From: Rhodoblastus sp963804045
GTDB lineage: Bacteria; Pseudomonadota; Alphaproteobacteria; Rhizobiales; Beijerinckiaceae
Reading direction: 5' to 3'
Assembly: GCA_963804045.1 (NCBI GenBank)
Contig: CAWDOR010000031.1
Location: forward strand, 160,992-224,991
DNA: 64,000 nucleotides
Under the pieces are notes generated by a model that saw only the letters and a list, made by a program, of their open reading frames with translations, made no database searches and was not told the origin of the DNA. The translations under genes were made by a program, and so were the position numbers. The stretch's first letter is position 1. Each line of letters starts with the position of its first letter. Positions 35,721 to 44,521 of the stretch are shown here, piece by piece.

Positions 35721-36022
35721 ACCAACACGAAGTCGAGGCGAATTCGATCGCCGCGCGAGAAAGCCAGGATGGCCTCACACGTTTTGGGCGACCAAAAGTT
35801 TGGCTGGGGCGGCAGGATACTGACCTAGCCACGCCTCAACTCTAACCATCTGAAATAATTCAACATCCAGCGCATGTGGCTGAGTGGTGTATCACTCAAC
35901 TGTATCAGCTCGGCGCCACATAGCGCAACCGTCTCGCGCCTGCGATGTTACCAACCGGTAAATGCCTTGCCAGGGCGACGTTCGATCGCCGCGTTTTGAA
36001 CCGCAGCTCACACGTTGGGCCG
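35721..36022. other. non-coding gap with an imperfect direct repeat
   Basis: TTCGATCGCCGCG occurs at 35743-35755 and again at 35981-35993, and each is followed within 20 bp by CTCACACG and a GTT(TT)GGGC segment. The stretch lies between two broken genes and may mark an old insertion or deletion. No gene is visible. Confidence 0.35.
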
Positions 36023-36684
36023 TCAGCCTGCCGTCTCGCCATCCTGCCTTGCCCCCTTGGCCACGATTTTGAGCCGGTCGTCCGCCAACGGCGGCTGTAG
36101 CGACATCGCCTCCGCCGTCGGTGCCCGCAGCCAGACATCGAATTCCTCGCCGGTAGTCAGGATCACCGGCATGGCTTTCGGATGGATCGGCGCGACGATC
36201 GCGTTCGGCTTCGTCGTCAGATAAGCGAAAACGTCGGCGGTGACCTCGCCGCCTTTGTTTTGCGCACCGATGTCCAGTTCGTCCAGATGCCGGCGAAGGC
36301 AACGAGCGGCCGGCTTCCGTCGAGGGCTAACCAGACCGGGACCTTCTTTCCATCGGGACCGGTTTCGTATTCCTAGTAGGACGTGAATGGCACGAGGCAG
36401 CCGTTTGCAGCCCCGAGCCAAGGCCGCCAATGCGGCGACGCCATGTTGCGGACGTTGGCGACGCCGGGATCGGTCGCCTTCCCCTTCAGCACGAACTGCG
36501 GCGACGGCATCCCCCAACGGGCCATCGCGAGTTCCCGCTCGCCTTCGGCGACGCGGACAATCGGGGCCGGGTAGTCCGGGAAGACGCCGGGCATCGACGG
36601 CAGGCTGCCTGTCCGATCGAGGGCGATGCGGAACAATGCCCGCAAAGCGTCTTGGGCCTTGGTGATACTGTAGAGGTTGCACAT
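36023..36684 (-). pseudogene. SRAP (YedK/HMCES-type) protein, pseudogene
   Basis: The start is canonical: ATG 36684 gives MCNLYSITKAQ with the catalytic Cys2 that cross-links to abasic DNA sites in this family. The frame continues FPDYPAPIVR, ELAMARWGMPSP, NVRNMASPHWRPWLG to VPFTSY and then meets TAG at 36373-36375, where Ser is usual. Past the stop the same frame reads YETGPDGKKVPVWLALDGSRP and FAGIW, and a further shift near 36255 is needed to reach the correct end, VFAYLTTKPNAIVAPIHPKA and MPVILT. One nonsense and one frameshift change together indicate a true pseudogene. Confidence 0.8.
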
Positions 36685-37071
36685 AGCCGGATTATGCCCG
36701 CCGTGGCGGCATGTGCAAATCTTTGCCGGCTCCAAAAGGGGCCCTTCACCGCCAACCGAGAACGACCCTTAGCGCCATAAGCGGGGATTCCACGCGAGAA
36801 TGAACGCCCCGCTCCTTGGGAGGCAAGCGGGCCTTCATCAGACGGGGATTGGGCGCCATTTTCGCGGAAAACGATGTTTTTTGCCCATGCCCACCGGGCC
36901 GGCACGCCATGGTTTTTGCTGCATCGGCGGGAGGAATTGATGGCAAAATTGCTTTCTCTGCCACCTCTATGCCGATAGAGTCCGGACGTTTGCCGCCTTT
37001 GCATTTGATCAATTGAGGATGAAACTGTTGTTCATGTTGACGACATCGCGGGAGTTGGCCGGTTGAGAGCG
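36685..37071. other. non-coding gap before the lipid operon
   Basis: About 390 bp between the SRAP pseudogene and the first gene of the radical-SAM operon. No credible ORF. It should contain the operon promoter, but I could not find a convincing -35/-10 pair or a cobalamin-riboswitch-like structure by eye. Confidence 0.4.
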
Positions 37072-37776
37072 ATGGCGGTTGCCGTAGGTGACCTTGACGA
37101 TGCGAACAGGCGCGAAATGTTTGCGCTGTTGCAGCGCTACTACCTCGCGACGACCTCCGAGCATTTCGATGACGACCTCTCAGGCAAGGACACAGTCTTT
37201 CTTCTTCACGACACGCGGGACCGCCTCTGCGGCTTCTCGACGCTTGCCGTCTCGCGAATTGACATCGACGGCAAGCCAATCCGGGCGGTTTTTTCCGGTG
37301 ATACGATCATCGACCGCGCCAGCTGGGGTTCGCAAGCCTTCGCTTTCGCCTGGCTTCGACACATCGGCGGCATTTCGCGGGAAGCGCCGGAGGAGCCGCT
37401 TTATTGGCTGCTGATCGTCAAGGGCTGGCGAACATACCGCTATCTTCCTGCATTCGGCCTCGCCTTCACGCCGGACTGGCGCCAGCCGGCCGATCCAGGG
37501 CTGGAATCGCTCAAGCACGTCATCGCACATGCGCGCTTCGGCGATGTCTATGACCCCGCGACGGGCTTGGTTCGCTACCCGGAAAGCCGGGGCCATCTGG
37601 CGCCGGAATGGGCGGCGGTCTCCGACCGGGAGGCGCATCGGCCCGACGTGCGCTTCTTCCTCGAACGCAACCCCGGCTATGCGCGTGGTGACGAACTCGT
37701 CTGCCTGTGCGAGCTTCAGCCGCACAACATGCGTCCTTTGACGCGCCGTCTCTTTCTGCAAGGCGCGACGCCGTGA
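37072..37776 (+). CDS. GNAT-like acyltransferase, first gene of the radical-SAM operon
   Basis: This protein of about 234 aa has a fold pattern like the acyl-homoserine-lactone/N-acyltransferase group: an N-terminal helix (REMFALLQRYY), a strand pair with FLLHDTRDRLCGFSTLAV, and FSGDTIIDRASWGSQAF in the central part. I infer an acyltransferase but see no decisive CoA-binding motif. ATG 37072 is preferred; TTG 37063 with GGGAG is an alternative. Its stop overlaps the GTG of the GH3 gene (GTGA), so the two are translationally coupled. A second, longer GNAT-like gene lies at 42027. Confidence 0.55.
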   Translation: MAVAVGDLDDANRREMFALLQRYYLATTSEHFDDDLSGKDTVFLLHDTRDRLCGFSTLAVSRIDIDGKPIRAVFSGDTIIDRASWGSQAFAFAWLRHIGGISREAPEEPLYWLLIVKGWRTYRYLPAFGLAFTPDWRQPADPGLESLKHVIAHARFGDVYDPATGLVRYPESRGHLAPEWAAVSDREAHRPDVRFFLERNPGYARGDELVCLCELQPHNMRPLTRRLFLQGATP

Positions 37777-39282
37777 ACGGCTGGGCAAGGTTGCTTTCGG
37801 CCGCATCTGCGTCCGAGGCGGCGCTGGCGGCGGGTTTGGCGCAGCCCGAGAAGCAGCAGAAGGCGCTGCTGGCGCAAATCCTTTCGGCAAACGCCGAAAG
37901 CGAATTCGGTCGTGCGCACAATTTTTCCACCCTGCGCACAGTCGCGGATTTTCGCGCCGCCGTTGCCATTGGGGACTACAACGCTTTCCGCAGTGCGATT
38001 GACCGGATCGCCGATGGCGCGCAGGGCGTGCTCGACTCGGGCGCCCGTCGTCGCATTCGAGGAAACCGGCGGCACGTCGTCCGGCCGAAAGCTCATTCCC
38101 TATACGACAGTGGGGCTATCCGGCTTTCGCGTGGGCATCCTGCCCTGGCTCGCCGATCTCGCGCGCCGCCGACCGGAAATGACCCGCGGCGGCGTCTACG
38201 TCTCCATCAGCCCGGCGACGCGCGCTGCGCGCCTGACGCGATGTGGTATCCCCATCGGGCTCGCCTCGGAGGCCGCCTATCTGGGCGCGGACCTCGTTCC
38301 CGCTTTCGTTTCGCTGCTGGCCGTTCCGCCTGAGGTCGCGGCGATCCCCGACATCGACTCCTGGCGGTTTGCGACCTTGCGCGCGCTTGTCGAGCGCAAA
38401 GACCTTTCATTCGTTTCGGTCTGGAGCCCGACGTTTTTTCTGGGCCTTGTCGAGTCCCTGCCTGACTTGGAGCCATCGCTAGCCGAAGGGCTGACCGGGC
38501 CGGCGCGGCGGCGGCTGGCCAACGCCCTGCGCGGTGGAGAGATCAACACGAGCGCGCTCTGGCCGAACCTCGATGTGATCTCCTGCTGGGCGGACGGCGC
38601 TTCCGCCGACTTTGCCTCGCGGCTCGCCGCGCTGTGCCCGCACGCCCTCATCGAGCCCAAAGGCCTGCTTGCCACCGAGGGGGCAATCACGTTTCCGCGT
38701 GGCGGCGCGCGCGGCAATGCGCCCGCGCTGACCAGCGCCTTCATCGAATTCATTGACTCCGCTGGCGACCCGCGCCTCTCGCATCAACTCGATGCGGACG
38801 CCGATTATCGCGTCGTCATCACCACCATGAGCGGGCTCTACCGCTATGACATGGGTGACATCCTCCGCTGCATCGGCCATGAGAGCGCAGTTCCTCGCCT
38901 GATTTTCATGGGGCGCGGCGGTCTGGTCAGCGATCTGGTCGGAGAAAAGCTCGACGAGGCCTTCGTCGCCGAAATTCTTGCGAACAGCGGCGTGGTCGGT
39001 TTCCTAGTCCCGCAATCCACACCTTCGCCACATTACGAGCTCTGGCTCGATCAAGCCGGCGAAGAGTTCGTGCAGTCGGCGGAAGCAGTCGAACAAGGCC
39101 TTCGGACCAATCCGCAATATGCCTACGCCCGCGACCTCGGCCAATTGGGGCCGCTGCGCGCCGTAAGCCGGCTGGGCGCTTGGGCCAGCCACGCCCGAAG
39201 GCGTGTGCGCGAGGGCCAGAGGCTCGGCGACGTCAAGCCCACGGCAATCTTGCTCGACCAAATTGATGGTGATGTCGTTTGA
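37773..39282 (+). pseudogene. GH3-family acyl-acid-amido synthetase, apparent frameshift
   Basis: GH3 enzymes adenylate a carboxylic acid and join it to an amine. The N-terminal frame from GTG 37773 has EFGRAHNFSTLRTVADFRAA, IGDYNAFRSAIDRIADG. The second frame (to TGA 39282) continues PVVAFEETGGTSSGRKLIPY, the ATP/AMP-binding signature, then YRYDMGDILRCIGH and GEKLDEAFVAEIL. The join requires loss of one G in the GGG at 38039-38041. All other parts of a protein of about 500 aa are intact, so this may be a base-calling error. In the operon it could activate the fatty acid or form an amide. Confidence 0.75.
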
Positions 39283-39355
39283 AACGCGGCGATTTGGCGA
39301 ATGCGCGCCAACCGCATAACCTCCGGTCATTGATTCCAGTTTTTCAGGAACCGGC

Positions 39356-40702
39356 ATGAAGGTTGCGTTGATTTCGCCCAAAGGGCCGCTTTACCGCAAT
39401 CGCGGCGGCATATTCAAGAAATCCTTGCGGTATCAACCGCTGACGCTGACGACGCTTGCCGCCCTCGCGCCGGAAGAACTCATTATCGATTTCGTCCTGC
39501 ATGACGAGGGACTCGCCGATGCGCCGCTCGATCTCGACGCCGACCTGATCGGCATGACGGTCATCACTGGCAGCGCCGGGCGCGCCTATGAACTCGCGGC
39601 CCATTTTCGCGCACAGGGCCGAAAAGTCGTGCTTGGCGGCCCGCATGTCACGTTGGTGCCGGAAGAAGCCCAGGCCCATGCCGACGCAATCTGCGTCGGC
39701 TATGCCGAAGAGAGCTGGCCGCAACTTTTGCGGGACTTCGCGACCGGCCAGATGCGGCCGCGCTACGACCAGGCGCCGGATTTTCAACTTAAAAACCTGC
39801 CTTTCGCCCGCCGCGGCCTACTCGACGGCCGCAATTATCTGACGCAAGCCGTGTTCGAGGCGACGCGCGCCTGCGCCCATGATTGCGAATTCTGCGTCGC
39901 GCCCACGGCGTGGGGCCGAAAGCAGTTCCAGAAGCCGGTCGATCATGTCGTCGCCGACATCGTCCGTTTCGGGGCGAAGAAAATCCTGTTTGTCGATCTC
40001 AACCTGATTTCCGACCGCGACTATGCGCGCGACCTTTTCACCGCCTTGATACCCCTGAAAATCCGCTGGTTCGGCCTCTCCACCAGCCTGATCGGACGCG
40101 ATCCGGAATTGATGGAGCTTATGGCGCGCAGCGGCTGCTCCGGCCTGCTGATCGGCTTTGAAACCGTTTCTTCAAGCGGTCTCGGCGCGATCCGCAAGCG
40201 TTTCAATGACCCCAACCTTTACGCCGGTCTGGTCCGCGATCTGCACCGTCTCGGCATTGGCGTGCAGGGTTGTTTCGTCTTCGGCGGCGACCACGACAGC
40301 GCGGCGACATTCGACGAGACCGTCGATTTCGTCATCGAAAGCGGCATCGACCTGCCGCGTTTCGCCTTGCTCACGCCCTTTCCGGCGACGCCGCTCCACC
40401 GGCGTCTTGAGGCCGAAGGCCGGATTCTCACACGCGACTGGAGCCTTTACGATGGCCAGCATGTGGTCTTCCAGCCGAAGACCATGTCGGTCGCAGACTT
40501 GCGGTCCGGTCATGAGCGGGCGTGGAAGAAAGTCTATTCGGCCAAGGCGATCGCCCGGCGTTTCGCCCATGCGCACTGGCGCGATGCGCCGCTCTGGCTC
40601 GCCTCGAATTTTGGTTATCGCTTTTACGCCCGTCATCTGCACAGCCATTACACCTGCGACTGGCCGCAAGCCGGCGGCCTTGTCCGCGAGCGGGCGGCCT
40701 GA
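39356..40702 (+). CDS. B12-binding-domain radical SAM protein 1
   Basis: This 448-aa enzyme has an N-terminal cobalamin-binding-type Rossmann domain (residues 1-140, DADLIGMTVITGS and VVLGGPHVTLVPEE) and a radical SAM barrel whose 4Fe-4S cysteines are Cys173, Cys177 and Cys180 in RACAHDCEFC. The canonical DxHxxG lower-ligand motif is absent, as in several enzymes of this class. Such proteins methylate or rearrange unactivated carbons. It is the most divergent of the four copies here, with a different N-terminus (ISPKGPLYRNRGGIFKKSL). It starts 73 nt after the GH3 gene and overlaps copy 2 by 1 bp. Confidence 0.85.
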   Translation: MKVALISPKGPLYRNRGGIFKKSLRYQPLTLTTLAALAPEELIIDFVLHDEGLADAPLDLDADLIGMTVITGSAGRAYELAAHFRAQGRKVVLGGPHVTLVPEEAQAHADAICVGYAEESWPQLLRDFATGQMRPRYDQAPDFQLKNLPFARRGLLDGRNYLTQAVFEATRACAHDCEFCVAPTAWGRKQFQKPVDHVVADIVRFGAKKILFVDLNLISDRDYARDLFTALIPLKIRWFGLSTSLIGRDPELMELMARSGCSGLLIGFETVSSSGLGAIRKRFNDPNLYAGLVRDLHRLGIGVQGCFVFGGDHDSAATFDETVDFVIESGIDLPRFALLTPFPATPLHRRLEAEGRILTRDWSLYDGQHVVFQPKTMSVADLRSGHERAWKKVYSAKAIARRFAHAHWRDAPLWLASNFGYRFYARHLHSHYTCDWPQAGGLVRERAA

Positions 40703-42057
40703 TGCGCCTGACGCTGGTTCAGCCTGCCATCGGCCGAAAGCCCGGCTCCGCCTATATGCGCTCCTGGCAGATGGAGCCCTTGCCGATCGCGGCGGTGGCC
40801 GGCCTGACCCCGCCGGGCATAGAAATCGCCTTTCATGATGACCGCATGGAGGCGATTCCGTTCGACCGGCCGACCGACCTCGTCGCCATTCCGGTCGAGA
40901 CCTATACCGCCAAACGCGCCTATCAGATCGCCTCGGATTTTCGCCGGCGCGGCGTGCCCGTGGTCATGGGCGGCTTTCACGCCACGCTGGCCCCTGAGGA
41001 AGTCGCCCAATACGCCGAGAGCGTCGTCGTCGGCGAGGCGGAGGCGCTGTGGCCGGAGGTGATCGAGGACGCGCGAAGCAGCAGGCTGCGGCCGCTCTAT
41101 AAATCCGATGCGCAACCCGACCTTGCGAGCGTGCGTTATGACCGCAGCCTGTTTCGCGGCCGCTCCTATCTGCCGATCCGGCTGATCGAGACCGGACGGG
41201 GCTGCCGCTTCCCCTGCGATTTCTGCGCAGTCCAGACCTTCTTCGAACGCAAGGCCCGGCATCGCCCGATAGAGGCGATCGTCGCGGATCTGCGCTCGCT
41301 CAAGGACGGCGCAAAATTGTTCTTCTTTGTTGACGACAATTTCGCCTCCGACATCGGCTTTGCGTCCGACCTCGCCGAAGCAATCGCGCCGCTCGGCGTG
41401 CGCTGGATTACGCAATTGAGCATCAACGCCGCCCATGACGAAGCCCTTCTGGCAAAGCTTTTTCGCGCGGGATGCCGTGGCGTCTTGATCGGCTTCGAGA
41501 GCCTCGACGAGACGGTCTTGCGGTCGATGCGCAAAACGTTCAACACGATGAAGGGCGGCTATGCGCCGGCGCTCGCCAACCTCCGTCGCCACAAAATCCC
41601 GGTCTATGGAACGTTCGTCTTCGGCTATGGCCCTACAAACCCGGACGCATTTCTGGAGGCAGCCGAATTCGCAATCGACCATGACTTCTACATCGCCGCC
41701 TTCAACCACTTGACGCCTTTTCCTGGTACGCCGCTCTACCATCGGCTCGAACAGGAGGGCCGCCTGCTTTACGACCGTTGGTGGCTCGACGAAAATTATT
41801 CTTACAACGGCCTGCCCTTCCGCCCTGAAGGCGCGGAACCCGACGACATCAGGCGCGGCTGCCTTTCCGCGCGGGGCCGGTTTTACAGCTGGCGCTCGAT
41901 TTTTACGCGGTTGCGCGGAAAGGCCAACAGGGCGGACGCACTCATGGCGCGCAATTTCCTCCCGATCAACGCCCTGCACCGTGCGGAGCTTTCCGCCCGC
42001 GATCACTTTCCTCTGGGAGATCCGTCATGGACAGGCGAGCTGCTGCCGGCCAGCTGA
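40702..42057 (+). CDS. B12-binding-domain radical SAM protein 2
   Basis: This 451-aa enzyme has the same two-domain layout: a B12-type domain with DLVAIPVETYTAKRAYQIA and VVMGGFHATLAPEE, then the cluster motif GRGCRFPCDFC (Cys168, Cys172, Cys175) and the SAM-barrel segments FFFVDDNFASD and FGYGPTNPDAFLEA. It is closest to copies 3 and 4, so these three probably arose by duplication. ATG 40702 overlaps the stop of copy 1 (TGATG). The 3' end overlaps the next gene by 31 bp. The substrate is unknown; the surrounding genes suggest a lipid. Confidence 0.85.
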   Translation: MRLTLVQPAIGRKPGSAYMRSWQMEPLPIAAVAGLTPPGIEIAFHDDRMEAIPFDRPTDLVAIPVETYTAKRAYQIASDFRRRGVPVVMGGFHATLAPEEVAQYAESVVVGEAEALWPEVIEDARSSRLRPLYKSDAQPDLASVRYDRSLFRGRSYLPIRLIETGRGCRFPCDFCAVQTFFERKARHRPIEAIVADLRSLKDGAKLFFFVDDNFASDIGFASDLAEAIAPLGVRWITQLSINAAHDEALLAKLFRAGCRGVLIGFESLDETVLRSMRKTFNTMKGGYAPALANLRRHKIPVYGTFVFGYGPTNPDAFLEAAEFAIDHDFYIAAFNHLTPFPGTPLYHRLEQEGRLLYDRWWLDENYSYNGLPFRPEGAEPDDIRRGCLSARGRFYSWRSIFTRLRGKANRADALMARNFLPINALHRAELSARDHFPLGDPSWTGELLPAS

Positions 42058-43184
42058 CCGATGGCGCGTACCGCGGCGCCTGGGTCGAGGGTAATGTCGT
42101 TTTTTCCTTCGCGACAAGGGATGACGAGCCTGAGGTGCGTCGTCTGCTTGCGGAAAATCCAGTTGGCGGCCGTTTCGGGATTTCGCTGGAGCGGGAGCCC
42201 AACGCTCTCGCTTCGGATTTCGGCCTCGCCGAAGATCAGGTCTTCATCCTCGCGCGCCCGTTAAGTGGCGGCCCCGCCATTGGCCTTTGCGAACGCGTCG
42301 TCTGGGACGCCTTTGTCGATGGCGCGGCGCGGCGACTGCCTTATCTCGGGGCATTGCGCGTCGCCAGCGATTACCGCCATCGCATTGGCATTCCGCGCGG
42401 CGGATTTCGCGCTTTGCGCGAACTCGCCGAAAACGCTGATGACCTGCCCTTTGCCCTGACGTCGCTCGCCTCCGATAATCTTGCCGCGCTACGCCTGCTG
42501 ACGGCGGGCCTCCCAGGCATGCCCATTTATCGCTCGATCGGCGAATTTTCGACTTTTGCCCTGCGGCCCCGGCGCAACCGGACGGCTCCCTTCGTCCAAG
42601 CGGCGCGGGCAAACGACCTTCCCGCCATTTCAACCTTTCTGCGGAAAAACGCCGCTAGCTCGCAATTCGCCCAGAACTGGACCGAGGAAAAGCTCGAAGG
42701 TCTCACCACCTTCGGGTTGCGACCCGAAGATTTTCTCATCGCCCGCGACAGCGGATCGATCCGGGGCGTTCTGGCCCTGTGGGACCAGCGGGCCTTCCGC
42801 CAGACCGTGATACGTCGATACCCGCCAATGTTCGGCCGCCTGCGGCCCTTGCTCAATGCCGTCGCGCCCTTGACGGGCATGCCGCGCCTGCCGCCGCTAG
42901 GGTCGCCGTTAAACCAGGCGACACTGTCGCATCTCGCCGCTGACGAAGCGGATTGCGAGGCGGTGGCCGCCCTGACGGCGGCAGGCCTCGATCAAGCGGC
43001 CCAACGCGGCTTCGACGCCGCGCTTATTGGTTTTGCGACCGCGCGGCGCTGGAGTACGGCGCTTCGCAGGTTCAATGGCATTGAATATCGCACAACGCTT
43101 CATCTGGCCTATTGGCCGGACGCTTCTCAAAAGGTCGAGGCGCTCGGAAACGCTATTCCGCATCCTGAACTGGGGATGTTGTGA
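42027..43184 (+). CDS. GNAT-like protein (tandem acetyltransferase fold?)
   Basis: This 385-aa protein begins with VVFSFATRDDEPEVRRLLAE, the usual first strand and helix of GNAT enzymes, and has a second similar segment (FVQAARANDLPAISTFLRKN) at about residue 190, so two GNAT-like halves are likely. IGIPRGGFRALREL resembles the pyrophosphate-binding loop (Q/RxxGxG/A). GGGAGA lies 6 nt before ATG 42027, inside the 3' end of radical SAM gene 2. Its stop overlaps the start of radical SAM gene 3. I infer acyl transfer to an amine; the substrates are not known. Confidence 0.6.
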   Translation: MDRRAAAGQLTDGAYRGAWVEGNVVFSFATRDDEPEVRRLLAENPVGGRFGISLEREPNALASDFGLAEDQVFILARPLSGGPAIGLCERVVWDAFVDGAARRLPYLGALRVASDYRHRIGIPRGGFRALRELAENADDLPFALTSLASDNLAALRLLTAGLPGMPIYRSIGEFSTFALRPRRNRTAPFVQAARANDLPAISTFLRKNAASSQFAQNWTEEKLEGLTTFGLRPEDFLIARDSGSIRGVLALWDQRAFRQTVIRRYPPMFGRLRPLLNAVAPLTGMPRLPPLGSPLNQATLSHLAADEADCEAVAALTAAGLDQAAQRGFDAALIGFATARRWSTALRRFNGIEYRTTLHLAYWPDASQKVEALGNAIPHPELGML

Positions 43185-44521
43185 TGAAGCACATCACTTT
43201 CGTCCGCCCCAATCTCGGACAGGGCCGCTCCGCCGATGCGATGACGCCGCTCGTCTTCGCAATCCTGCGGGCGCTGACGCCCGCCCATATCGAAACCATC
43301 CTGATCGACGAGCGGATCGAGCCTTTCATTTCGGTCGACACCGATCTCGTGGCCATCACGGTCGAGACTTTCACCGCGCGGCGCGCGTACGAAATTGCGG
43401 CGCATTACCGCGCGATGGGCGTGAAAGTGGTGGTCGGCGGCCACCATCCCAGCATGCGACCAGACGAGGCGCTTGACCACGCCGATTGCGTCGTTGTCGG
43501 CGACGCCGAAGGCGTCTGGGCCGACTTGATCACCGACGCGGCCGCCGGCACGCTGAAACGCCGCTATGAAGCGCCGCGCGGCTCCGGCCCGCGTCCGGCA
43601 TTCGATCGCAACATCTTCGCCGGCAAGAAATATGCGCCGCTGTCGCTGGTCCAGGTCGGGCGAGGTTGCCGCTTCGCCTGCGATTTCTGCTCGATTCACG
43701 CTTTTTACGGCTCGCATCGCGAGCAGCGCCCGGTCGAGGACGTGATCGCCGAAGTCCGCGCGTTGCCGCCGAGCAGGATGATCTTCTTCGTCGATGACAA
43801 TCTCTATTGGCGTCGCGAAAATTTCGAGGCGTTCATGCAGGCGCTGGCGCCTCTGAAACGGCGATGGTTTTGCCAGATCACCATCGACGTCGCCCGCGAT
43901 GACGTCTTGCTCGACCTGATGGCAGAGGCAGGTTGCGCGCTTGTGCTGATCGGTTTTGAATCGCTCGATCGCGACAGCCTCAGGCAGATGCGCAAGAAAT
44001 GGAGCGGCGTGTCCGGCGCCTACGGGGATGTGGTCGCCCGCCTGCGCGCCCGCAATATCATGGTCTACGGAACCTTCGTGTTCGGCTATGATTCGGACAG
44101 ATCCGCGGCCTTTGGCGAGGCGGCAAAATTCGCGAAAGACAATTCACTGGCGATCGCCAATTTTAATCCGCTCACGCCCATGCCGGGAACGGGCCTCTAT
44201 GACCGCCTCTTCGCGGAGGGCGCTTTGCTGCGGCCCAATTGGTGGGTAGACCCCGATTTTCGCTACGGCGACGCGATCTTCCGGCCAAAGGGCATGAGCG
44301 CCGATGATCTGCGGGATGGCCCGGAAGATGCGCGCCGCGCCTTCTATTCCTGGGCCTCCATTTTTTCGCGCGCCGCGCGTTGCGTTCGGCCCTGGCGCCG
44401 CCCGGCCAATATCGCGCTGATGCTGCTCGCAAATGTCGTGTCGCGCCGCGAGATTGCTCGCAAGCGGGCGCAATCGCTCGGTGGGCCCGTCCTGACCGAA
44501 TTGGAGGAAAGCGGCGCATGA
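43184..44521 (+). CDS. B12-binding-domain radical SAM protein 3
   Basis: This 445-aa enzyme has DTDLVAITVETFTARRAYEI and VVVGGHHPSMRPDEA in the cobalamin-type domain and GRGCRFACDFC (Cys162, Cys166, Cys169) in the SAM barrel, then FFVDDNLYWRRENFEAF. The ATG at 43184 overlaps the previous stop; GTG 43181 is an alternative start one codon earlier. The C-terminal part (FNPLTPMPGTGLYDRLFAEG) is shared with copies 2 and 4. It overlaps copy 4 by 4 bp (ATGA). Confidence 0.85.
   Translation: MKHITFVRPNLGQGRSADAMTPLVFAILRALTPAHIETILIDERIEPFISVDTDLVAITVETFTARRAYEIAAHYRAMGVKVVVGGHHPSMRPDEALDHADCVVVGDAEGVWADLITDAAAGTLKRRYEAPRGSGPRPAFDRNIFAGKKYAPLSLVQVGRGCRFACDFCSIHAFYGSHREQRPVEDVIAEVRALPPSRMIFFVDDNLYWRRENFEAFMQALAPLKRRWFCQITIDVARDDVLLDLMAEAGCALVLIGFESLDRDSLRQMRKKWSGVSGAYGDVVARLRARNIMVYGTFVFGYDSDRSAAFGEAAKFAKDNSLAIANFNPLTPMPGTGLYDRLFAEGALLRPNWWVDPDFRYGDAIFRPKGMSADDLRDGPEDARRAFYSWASIFSRAARCVRPWRRPANIALMLLANVVSRREIARKRAQSLGGPVLTELEESGA

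Noticed and set aside
40644..44521. Identification of the radical SAM proteins as hopanoid enzymes HpnP/HpnJ or as BchE
   Set aside because: They share only the general B12-radical SAM layout. No hopanoid or bacteriochlorophyll genes lie nearby.
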